Positions 51,653 through 58,718 of a stretch of DNA of 64,000 nucleotides are shown here, in pieces. Made by a program: the position numbers and the translations under genes. The notes under the pieces were generated by a model, which saw only the letters and a program-made list of their open reading frames with translations, was not told the DNA's origin and ran no database searches. Source of the stretch: JAKVBK01 sp022447275 (GTDB lineage Bacteria; Pseudomonadota; Alphaproteobacteria; Rhodobacterales; Rhodobacteraceae); assembly GCA_047125605.1 (NCBI GenBank), contig CP138932.1, positions 62,001-126,000 of the forward strand, written 5' to 3'. The first letter of the stretch is position 1. Each line of letters begins with the position of its first letter.

Positions 51653-52191
51653 TGGCTGGCACTGAGGCCCATTACACCCTTCCGCTGCCCGAGTTTGACG
51701 CGCCGGTGAAGGTCGCCATCGTTGTGGCGCCTTATTACAAGGATATCGCGGACGATATGATCGCGGGGGCCAAGGCAACTTTGCAATCTGTGGGCGCCAG
51801 TTTCGAGGTGATCGAAGTGCCCGGTGCGCTTGAGGTCCCGACCGCCATCCGCATTGCCTATCGCCAGTCGAATTTTGATGGGTTTGTTGCCCTGGGATGT
51901 GTGATCCGCGGCGAGACCACCCACTATGACACGGTCTGCAACGACTCGAGCCGGGCGATACAACTGCTTGGGCTGGAAGGGGCATGCATCGGCAATGGTA
52001 TTCTGACCGTTGAAAATCGGGAGCAAGCCGTTGTGCGCGCGGCCCCGGATCAGCAGGATAAGGGCGGCGGGGCCGCGGCTGCGGCGCTGCACTTGATCGC
52101 GTTGACGCGTCGCTTTGGGGCGCCCAAGGGAACAATTGGCTTCAAGGCGGGCGATACAATGCGTCTGGCAGGCGGAGAGCATACGGCGTGA
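51652..52191 (+). CDS. ribH: 6,7-dimethyl-8-ribityllumazine synthase
   Basis: 179 residues. It condenses the RibB product with the ribitylaminouracil to give the substrate of RibE. Motifs: IVVAPYYKDIADDMIAGA (about 23-40), EVPGALEVPTAI (about 54-65) and the catalytic-His segment GCVIRGETTHYDTVCN (about 83-98), then GGGAAAAALHLIAL. The start at 51652 shares a base with the ribB stop. It ends in a 4-base overlap with nusB, so the three are translationally coupled. Confidence 0.97.
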   Translation: MAGTEAHYTLPLPEFDAPVKVAIVVAPYYKDIADDMIAGAKATLQSVGASFEVIEVPGALEVPTAIRIAYRQSNFDGFVALGCVIRGETTHYDTVCNDSSRAIQLLGLEGACIGNGILTVENREQAVVRAAPDQQDKGGGAAAAALHLIALTRRFGAPKGTIGFKAGDTMRLAGGEHTA

Positions 52192-52718
52192 GCGACGACA
52201 AGAACATCCAGAACGATCCCGAAAGCGGGGTGGACGCGGCCGCTGCACCCCGGGGCAAGGTGCCTCGTGAGGTCCGCTTGCGCATGAAGAGTGCGGCACG
52301 GCTATACGCGGTGCAGGCGCTGTTTCAAATGGAAGCCTCTGGTCAGACGACCCGCGCTGTTGAGCAGGAATTCGAGGATCACCGATTTGGCATTGAGCTG
52401 AATGGCGAGGAGCTATCCGAAGGGGATGTGGGCCTGTTCCGCATGCTGGTGGATGCGGCCGTGAACGAGCAGGCGCGCATTGACCAGGCCACAGATCGGG
52501 CCCTTGTGGCGAAATGGCCCATCGCCCGGATCGACCCTGTGCTCAGAGCGCTGTTTCGTGCTGCCGGTGCCGAGTTCCTTTCCGACGCGCCGCCCAAGGT
52601 TGTGATTGTCGAGTTTGTGCAGGTGGCGCAGGCCTTCTTCCCGGAAGGCAAGGAGTCGCAATTCGTCAATGCCGTGCTCGATCACATGGCGCGCGAGATG
52701 CGCCCAGAGGCGTTCTGA
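52188..52718 (+). CDS. nusB: transcription antitermination factor NusB
   Basis: 176 residues, GTG start at 52188 inside the ribH stop. The N-terminal 30 residues are polar. The NusB fold then begins RLRMKSAARLYAVQALFQME (about 31-50). The C-terminal helices include ATDRALVAKWPIARIDPVLRA (in part), LRALFRAAGAEFL and PKVVIVEFVQVAQAFFPEG. It joins NusE in rRNA antitermination. ribH-nusB linkage is common in bacteria. Confidence 0.96.
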   Translation: MSDDKNIQNDPESGVDAAAAPRGKVPREVRLRMKSAARLYAVQALFQMEASGQTTRAVEQEFEDHRFGIELNGEELSEGDVGLFRMLVDAAVNEQARIDQATDRALVAKWPIARIDPVLRALFRAAGAEFLSDAPPKVVIVEFVQVAQAFFPEGKESQFVNAVLDHMAREMRPEAF

Positions 52719-52730
52719 GGCGACAGCCCC

Positions 52731-52797
52731 GTATTGGGGGCGTTGCCCCCGCCGCGCTGTGCGCGTCTCCCCCAGAGTATTTAAAAGACAAAGATTG
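52731..52797 (+). repeat. hairpin plus GAGTATTTAAAAGACAAAGA motif after nusB
   Basis: GGGGGC-GTT-GCCCCC (52736-52750) forms a small stem. It is followed at 52775-52794 by the 20-mer GAGTATTTAAAAGACAAAGA, identical to the inverted arm at 796-815. It lies in the convergent gap between nusB and the ligase gene. Confidence 0.75.
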
Positions 52798-52814
52798 TGC
52801 CGCCGCTGCGTGCG

Positions 52815-54626
52815 CTATTGTTCAAAGGCCGAGAGCAGGTCTGTGAGGTCCGCGAGCGTGTTGGCCTCTGAGGCCGGTTTGTCCTGGCGCCAGCGGGCCA
52901 TTCTTGGGAAGCGCAGGGCGATCCCGGATTTGTGTCTTGGGGAGCGTTGAATGCCTTCAAAAGCGATTTCGAACACGAGTTCCGGGCGCACTTTGCGGAC
53001 GGGGCCGTAGCGCTCCAGTGTGTTCTTGCGCACCCATGCCGTTATTTTTCGGAACTCGGCATCGGTCAGGCCCGAATAGGCTTTGGTGAAGGGCTGCAAG
53101 GCGCCTGTTTCATCTGCGACCGCGAAGGTGAAATCTGTAAACAGGTTTGCGCGCCGGCCGTGTCCCGCCTGTGCATAGATCATCACCGCATCGATCGAGA
53201 GTGGGTCGAGCTTCCACTTCCACCAATCGCCTTTCTTGCGGCCATCCTGGTAGGGGCTGTTGCGGTGCTTCAGCATCAGCCCCTCCGCCTGATAGCCGCG
53301 CGCCTGTTGGCGCTGATCTGCTAGGCCATCCCATGTGTTGGCTTGAACAATGGGAGAGGCGGAGATCGGCGCGTCGGCTGGCAGGGTTTGCAAGATCTGT
53401 TCAAGCGATGCACGCCGTTGGGCGAGCGGCTGTGTGCGGATGTCTTCCCCTTGGAATTCCAGCAGGTCATAGGCCAGGAAATGGGCAGGCACCTCTTGCA
53501 GCAGTTTCTTTGAGACGGACTTTCGCGTGATCCGTTTTTGCAGCTGGGCAAAGGGTTGGGGCTGGCCGGCCAAGCCGGGGATGCGGGCCGCCTGGATCGC
53601 GGGCTCTGTCGCGGGCGCGAGCGGCACGTCGCCAAGCGGCAATTCCCCCTGTTTTGGCGGGTTGGTTGGCCTTTTGTGTGTGTGCTGCCACGCCAGAATT
53701 TCGCCATCCAGCACTGTGCCGTCCGGCAGCAGGCCCTGCATCTCTGTCAAGTCGGGGAAACGGTCGGTGATCAGTTCTTCCCCGCGCGACCAGATGAAAG
53801 CGGTGCCGCCGCGATACACGATCTGTCCGCGGATGCCGTCCCATTTCCATTCGGCAACCCAGTCTGCCGGATCGCCCAACTGCTGTGGCGGCGCGTCTAG
53901 CTGGGTGGCGAGGTAGAACGGATAGGGACGGGACAGATTGGCCTGAGGGTCTGGCGCCAAGACAAGTGTCTCGAAATCCACCTCTGCGGGATCCCAGTGC
54001 CCCATCAGCCGCAGGGCGAGATCGACCTCTGGGATGTCTGTTGCCGCGGCCAGTGCCCGTGTCATCAGCTTTTGGCTGACCCCCATGCGAAAGCCGCCAG
54101 TGATAAGCTTGTTGAATACGAAGCGTTCCGTGGTGCCGAGGGTTTGCCAAGCTTGCAGCACGCATTGGTGGCGGGATTTGTCATCGGCTTGTGAAAGCCC
54201 CCGCAACATCACGATCCAATCTGCCAGATTGGCCGTGGGGCCGAGGCTCTGCGCCCCATTTTGCGTCATTGCCAATGTGGTGATGGGGGCATCGGCGGGC
54301 GTGGATGGCGTTGGCTGCACCATGTCAGACGGCGCGGGCAGGATCAGAGCGATCGTTTCTGCGAGATCGCCCACAACGGGATAGGCTTCCTCCACCAGCC
54401 AGAGGGGAAGCCCTGCGCATTGTGCGGCCCAGTTGCGCAGTTGCGTGGTGGTGACAGTTCTGCGGGGGCGGCGGCCCGACAGAAGGGCAATCGTCCAGAC
54501 GCGGTCCGCCGGGGGCGCTGTGCGGAAATAGTCTGCCAGCGCCTGGACTTTGAGTGTTGTGGAGGTTGTTTGGTCCAGTGACAGAAAGAGTTGGGCAAAA
54601 AGGGCAAATCCTGATGATCCAGTCAT
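52815..54626 (-). CDS. ATP-dependent DNA ligase (bacterial repair type)
   Basis: 603 residues. An N-terminal ligase domain (about 8-210) is followed by the adenylation domain with the nucleotidyl Lys261 in EWKWDGIRGQ, then SRGEELITDRFPDL, LDGEILAW and GLMLKHRNSPY. The C-terminal OB-fold includes VRPELVFEIAFEGIQRSPRHK. Compared with the usual length of roughly 530 residues there is a polar insert at about 314-355, between LDGEILAW and FAQLQKRI. It overlaps its exonuclease gene by 4 bases. The other common partners (Lhr-type helicase, PdeM) are not in the window. Confidence 0.93.
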   Translation of the reverse strand: MTGSSGFALFAQLFLSLDQTTSTTLKVQALADYFRTAPPADRVWTIALLSGRRPRRTVTTTQLRNWAAQCAGLPLWLVEEAYPVVGDLAETIALILPAPSDMVQPTPSTPADAPITTLAMTQNGAQSLGPTANLADWIVMLRGLSQADDKSRHQCVLQAWQTLGTTERFVFNKLITGGFRMGVSQKLMTRALAAATDIPEVDLALRLMGHWDPAEVDFETLVLAPDPQANLSRPYPFYLATQLDAPPQQLGDPADWVAEWKWDGIRGQIVYRGGTAFIWSRGEELITDRFPDLTEMQGLLPDGTVLDGEILAWQHTHKRPTNPPKQGELPLGDVPLAPATEPAIQAARIPGLAGQPQPFAQLQKRITRKSVSKKLLQEVPAHFLAYDLLEFQGEDIRTQPLAQRRASLEQILQTLPADAPISASPIVQANTWDGLADQRQQARGYQAEGLMLKHRNSPYQDGRKKGDWWKWKLDPLSIDAVMIYAQAGHGRRANLFTDFTFAVADETGALQPFTKAYSGLTDAEFRKITAWVRKNTLERYGPVRKVRPELVFEIAFEGIQRSPRHKSGIALRFPRMARWRQDKPASEANTLADLTDLLSAFEQ

Positions 54627-55711
54627 GCGCCGGCCCCTGAGGGTTCAGGCGGGTTATCCGACGCATCCGGGAGGAGTGTCGCTTCTGCGTCTTCCTCTGT
54701 TTCTGGGGCCTCGTCACCGTATTCAGTTTCAACAATTGCAGCGTGGTAGCCCTGGCTTTCAAGCCAGCGCCGAAAGATGGATGTGTAGCCGTGCGTGACG
54801 AACACCCGTTCGGCGCCGCTTTCTTTGATGGCGTTGTTCAGATCCGGCCAATCCGCGTGATCTGACAGCACAAAGCCCCGATCCGCCGCCCTGCGTCGCC
54901 GGATCCCGCGTAACCGCATCCAGCCGGAGGCAAATGCCGTCTCGACTGGCTTGAAGCGACGTGTCCAGGCCGCATCCAGCGCGGAAGGTGGGACGATGAC
55001 AAGCGCCCCGGGATGGCTTTTTGCGGACATCTCGGCCGTCAGTTGGGTGGTCTCGGGCAGCGCGATGCCCTGAGCGCGCAGAACCTTGTTGGTGGCCTCG
55101 ACAGCGCTGTGCGTGAGGATGGGGCCAATCGTGGTATCCACATTGGCGAGGACACGTTGCGCCTTGCCCAGGGAATAGGCCCCAATCACTGCCGTTTTGC
55201 CAGCAGCGGCACAGGCTGCCCACCAGCGGTTGATCTCTGCCATTACTGTGGGCTGCGGGTCCCATGTGAAAACGGGCAGGCCAAAGGTGCATTCAGAGAT
55301 AAACGCGTGGCAAGACACGGGCTCGAACGGCTCCGAAAGCCCGTCGGCAGCCACTTTGTAGTCGCCCGATGCAACCCAGACTTCGCCGCCAACCTCCACG
55401 CGGATCTGGGCGCTTCCCGGCACGTGACCGGCGGGATGATAGGACAGTTGCGCGCCGCCCATTGCAACCGCCTGCCCGAAAGCGACGGTTTCGATTTTAA
55501 CATTGCCCAAGCGATGACGGATGACTGGTGCGGCCGCTTCTGTGCATAGGTAGGCCCCATGTCTGGGCCGGGCGTGGTCGGCGTGGCCATGGGTGATCAG
55601 CGCCCGGTCCACAGGGCGCCAGGGATCGATGAAGGCATCTGCGGCTGCGCAGTAAATACCTTTATCGGTGAAGCTGAGCACAGGCGTGCGGGAGGTGGTG
55701 CGCTTGGTCAT
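54623..55711 (-). CDS. ligase-associated DNA exonuclease (metallo-beta-lactamase fold)
   Basis: 362 residues from the ATG at 55711. Metal-binding motif ITHGHADHARPRHGAY (about 39-54), then YHPAGHVPGSAQIRVE (about 92-107), SGDYK (about 117-121) and C-terminal LSDHADWPDL and FVTHGY, as in SNM1/CPSF-type nucleases. The gene overlaps the ATP-dependent ligase by 4 bases. The pair is thought to act in a bacterial repair pathway. The C-terminal 25 residues are acidic and unstructured. Confidence 0.92.
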   Translation of the reverse strand: MTKRTTSRTPVLSFTDKGIYCAAADAFIDPWRPVDRALITHGHADHARPRHGAYLCTEAAAPVIRHRLGNVKIETVAFGQAVAMGGAQLSYHPAGHVPGSAQIRVEVGGEVWVASGDYKVAADGLSEPFEPVSCHAFISECTFGLPVFTWDPQPTVMAEINRWWAACAAAGKTAVIGAYSLGKAQRVLANVDTTIGPILTHSAVEATNKVLRAQGIALPETTQLTAEMSAKSHPGALVIVPPSALDAAWTRRFKPVETAFASGWMRLRGIRRRRAADRGFVLSDHADWPDLNNAIKESGAERVFVTHGYTSIFRRWLESQGYHAAIVETEYGDEAPETEEDAEATLLPDASDNPPEPSGAGA

Positions 55712-55773
55712 TGCAGGCAACCCTAGCCGCGCATAGGTTTGCGACAAGGCCAGCACGCAAATGGGAGGATAAG

Positions 55774-56529
55774 ATGACCCGCCTGAAGGAAAAGATCGCG
55801 CGTGGCGATCGCTTGATCGGCACGTTCATCAAGACACCCGATCACGTGATTTCTGAGATACTGATGCAGTCCGGTCTGGATTTCATTTGCCTTGACGCGG
55901 AGCACACCCCTTGGGACAGGCACCAGATCGATGCGGTCTGTGCGATTGCTCGGGCGCGGGATTACCCGGTGCTGGTTCGGGTGCCCGCTGGACGCCCTGA
56001 GATCATCCTGGGCGTGCTCGACAGCGGCGCCACAGGGATCGTGGTGCCCCATGTGGACAGCGTGGCCAAGGCCGAGGAGGCCGCGCGCGCGGCCCATTAC
56101 GGGCTGGGCGGGCGCGGTTTCGCCGGGACCACGCGCTGGGCCGGTCTGACAGGCGCGGCGATGGCCGATACGCTTGCCCGCTCGGGCAGGGAGACGGTCG
56201 TGTTTGCCCAGATTGAGGAGCCGGCCGGGGTGGATGCAGCCGCTGGAATCGCAGCGGTAGAGGGGATTGATGGGCTGTTTATCGGGCCGGCTGATCTCTC
56301 TGTGTCCTATGGCAAAACATCGGTGGACAGCGATGAATTGCATGCCGCCTATGATGTGGTGGGCAAGGCGGTCGCGACGGCTGGCAAGGCACTTGTCACT
56401 TGGGCGCCGGATGCAGCCAAGGCACAAGATTGGGCGCCCTATGGCGTGAGCGTCTGGTTCATTGGCTCAGAACACAGCTGGATGATTGCCGGCGCGCGCA
56501 AAGCTGTGGCGGATATCAGCGCGCTCTGA
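55774..56529 (+). CDS. HpcH/HpaI-family class II aldolase
   Basis: 251 residues from the ATG at 55774 (GGGAGGAT upstream). Family motifs: GTFIKTPDHVISEIL (about 16-30), FICLDAEHTPWD (about 37-48), VRVPAG (about 67-72), VVPHVDS (about 95-101), the metal-binding Glu in FAQIEEPAGVD (about 146-156) and FIGPADLSVSYG (about 168-179). Such enzymes cleave 2-keto-4-hydroxy acids to pyruvate plus an aldehyde. The substrate is open; 2-keto-3-deoxy sugar acids or hydroxyphenylacetate-pathway acids are the family norm. Confidence 0.9.
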   Translation: MTRLKEKIARGDRLIGTFIKTPDHVISEILMQSGLDFICLDAEHTPWDRHQIDAVCAIARARDYPVLVRVPAGRPEIILGVLDSGATGIVVPHVDSVAKAEEAARAAHYGLGGRGFAGTTRWAGLTGAAMADTLARSGRETVVFAQIEEPAGVDAAAGIAAVEGIDGLFIGPADLSVSYGKTSVDSDELHAAYDVVGKAVATAGKALVTWAPDAAKAQDWAPYGVSVWFIGSEHSWMIAGARKAVADISAL

Positions 56530-56607
56530 CGCAGGCGTAAGGTCGGAGGGGGGCGCGCAAACGGGTTTGATCCGCGTATTTGCGCCACCAGCCCGACGTG
56601 TGTTCGC

Positions 56608-57588
56608 TCAGACGGCGCCGTTTTTCTCGAAGAAGGCGATCATGTCGTCAAAGACGGCGCGGCGGACCTCTGGCCCGTGCATCATGATCTCATGCTCGCC
56701 GTCCTCAATCATGCGCAACTCACATGAGGACCAGCGTTGCGTCATGGCGCGAATAGCATCTGAGGAGACGATGCGCTCGTGCGTTCCAAGAAAGACGAGG
56801 CCGGGAAGCTCTGGCGGTGGGCTGGCGGCAAAAGCGCGCCCCTCGGCCAGAGCGTCGCTCAGCCATCGCAGACTGGGCCCGGAGAGAGCCAGCTCTGGCT
56901 CTGTAGCCAACTGCCCGCGCATGTAATTCCACATGTCCTCGTCGCGCGTGAGGGTGTTGTCTTTGAAATCGGCTTCTTTGACATATGTTTCGCCGGAACC
57001 GCCGGGCACAAACAGTTTTCCAAGACCAATGGCAGAGCCACATCCGGACACGATCCGCGCGAAAAGGCGCATCGGTTTTGTCAGTTCGATGTCCCACATT
57101 GGCCCCGTGAATGCCACGGCCCGAAAGCCAGCCGCCTGAGCCGCACCGTCGAGCAGCGTGCGCATGGCGATGCCGCCACCCATGGAGTGGGCAACGAATG
57201 CCTTGGGTTTGGGAAGCTCCGGACACGCCAGCGCGTCAAGTGCGCCCATAAACGCGGCCCAATCCTTCTGGAAATCTTGAAAACGGCCCACATGCCCGAC
57301 GCTCGGCACCCGCCCCAATCTGTCGGCGAGGCCTTGCCCGCGCCAATCCAGAGCCACGGCGGCATAGCCACGCGCGGCAAGTTCGCGGGCAACGCGGCCA
57401 TATTTTTCTACATATTCTGTGCGGCCGGGCATGATCAAAACAGTGCCCTTGGCCCCTTCAAGGGGCCAATACCCAAGCCGGAGCCGCACGCCATCTTTTG
57501 CATGCACCCAAATGGCACGGCCCGTTCCGGGACCATCTGCTATGTCTCGGTAGAAAGGGGCATCAGGGAAAGTGTCGTTGCCCTGCAT
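56608..57588 (-). CDS. pldB: alpha/beta hydrolase, lysophospholipase/monoacylglycerol-lipase-like
   Basis: 326 residues from the ATG at 57588, with GGAGG upstream. The nucleophile elbow is AHSMGGG (about residues 127-133), preceded by VALDWRGQGLADR (about 73-85). The catalytic His is probably in EDGEHEIMMHG near 296-306, and the Asp in LGTHERIVSSDAI. Serine aquamoses-type motifs fit the hydrolase_4 (PldB) subfamily that deacylates lysophospholipids or monoglycerides. No signal peptide is visible, so it is likely cytoplasmic or peripheral. The exact substrate is inferred. Confidence 0.82.
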   Translation of the reverse strand: MQGNDTFPDAPFYRDIADGPGTGRAIWVHAKDGVRLRLGYWPLEGAKGTVLIMPGRTEYVEKYGRVARELAARGYAAVALDWRGQGLADRLGRVPSVGHVGRFQDFQKDWAAFMGALDALACPELPKPKAFVAHSMGGGIAMRTLLDGAAQAAGFRAVAFTGPMWDIELTKPMRLFARIVSGCGSAIGLGKLFVPGGSGETYVKEADFKDNTLTRDEDMWNYMRGQLATEPELALSGPSLRWLSDALAEGRAFAASPPPELPGLVFLGTHERIVSSDAIRAMTQRWSSCELRMIEDGEHEIMMHGPEVRRAVFDDMIAFFEKNGAV

Positions 57589-57675
57589 GGTGCCTCCAAC
57601 GCCTTTGTTGCCGGTCTTAATTGGAGCGGAAGGTGCTGCCATGGCCACGCCACATGCAGCACCCGCCAGTAACGA

Positions 57676-57963
57676 TTAGCCCAGAACGGAGCCAAGGGCC
57701 ATAGCTTGGCCCATATCGCCATCAACCGACAGGCGGCCGGTCATGAAGGCTGTGGTCGGGTTGAGATCGCCGCTCATGATCTGCTGGAATGTTTCCACAT
57801 CTGCAGACAGGGTGACGGCCGCATCTTCGTCCGCGGCTCGAACGCCGGCGCTGTCGAGCATGATCGCGCCTTCGCCTTCGATTACGAATTTGGCCGCACC
57901 GCTGAAGGTGCCGCTCATCTTCTCGGCCAGGGCCTCCACGGCTTTGCCAATTATATCGCTCAT
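57676..57963 (-). CDS. SCP2 sterol-binding domain protein
   Basis: 95 residues from the ATG at 57963 (AAGGA upstream). A single SCP2-like lipid-binding domain: AAKFVIEGEGAIMLDSAGV (about 23-41), VTLSADVETFQQIMSGDLNP (about 50-69), AFMTGRLSVDGDMGQAM (about 72-88). The fold binds hydrophobic ligands. It follows the lysophospholipase-like gene's 5' side on the same strand, hinting at lipid metabolism. Confidence 0.9.
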   Translation of the reverse strand: MSDIIGKAVEALAEKMSGTFSGAAKFVIEGEGAIMLDSAGVRAADEDAAVTLSADVETFQQIMSGDLNPTTAFMTGRLSVDGDMGQAMALGSVLG

Positions 57964-58034
57964 TTCACTGTGTCCTTCACAATCTTGAAAGTCAGGGTCG
58001 TCAGACCCCCCCTCGCGTTCTACTGTCTGTCTAC

Positions 58035-58685
58035 ATGAGAGTACGAACAACCCTTTTCCAGTCTGCCGTTGCGGCACTATTTCTGAGCGGTCTGATTTTT
58101 CAGAGCTCAGGACCAGTGCTTGCGCAAAGCGACGACGCCGAAAATGCCGAGAGTATCCCCTTGATCTTATCGGACGAGGCCGAGGCGCCGCCCGGGGCTG
58201 ACATCGCGGAGGCTCCGATCGATCGGCTGTTTCGCGAGCTGGCCAAGGAAGATCAGCCCGGCTGGCAGCAGATCGAGGATGCGATCATCGCGGAATGGTC
58301 GCGATCTGGCAGCGCCGCCATGGATCTTTTGCTGACACGGGGTTTGAGCGCACTGGGCGATGATGACATCGACCTCGCTTTGGAGCATTTCACGGCCCTG
58401 ACCGATCACGCCCCCGATTTCGCGGAAGGGTGGAACGCCCGGGCCACGGCCTTTTTCCGTGCGGATATGTATGGCCCGGCGCTCTCCGACATCGAGCGTG
58501 CACTGGCGCTGGAGCCACGCCATTTTGGCGCGATGAGCGGCCTTGCGATTATTCTCGAACAAATCGGCTATCCGGAAGATGCCTATGCAACGTGGCAGTT
58601 GGTGCAGGCTATACATCCGCATCGACCGGCCGTAAAAGAAGCACTGGAACGTTTAGGTAAAGAGGTTGCGGGCCGGTCGCTGTAG
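58035..58685 (+). CDS. exported TPR-repeat protein
   Basis: 216 residues with a signal peptide cleaved near VLA-QSD (about residue 31). After an acidic linker, at least two TPR units are visible (about 100-170: LLLTRGLSALGDDDIDLALEHF, shown in part; WNARATAFFRADMYGPALSD). These should act as a periplasmic protein-binding scaffold. The start at 58035 lies 71 bases from the divergent SCP2 start. The helicase gene follows 33 bases after its stop. Partner unknown. Confidence 0.88.
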   Translation: MRVRTTLFQSAVAALFLSGLIFQSSGPVLAQSDDAENAESIPLILSDEAEAPPGADIAEAPIDRLFRELAKEDQPGWQQIEDAIIAEWSRSGSAAMDLLLTRGLSALGDDDIDLALEHFTALTDHAPDFAEGWNARATAFFRADMYGPALSDIERALALEPRHFGAMSGLAIILEQIGYPEDAYATWQLVQAIHPHRPAVKEALERLGKEVAGRSL

Positions 58686-58718
58686 CGCGGATCGGCCCGG
58701 GACAACGGCAGGGACAGC

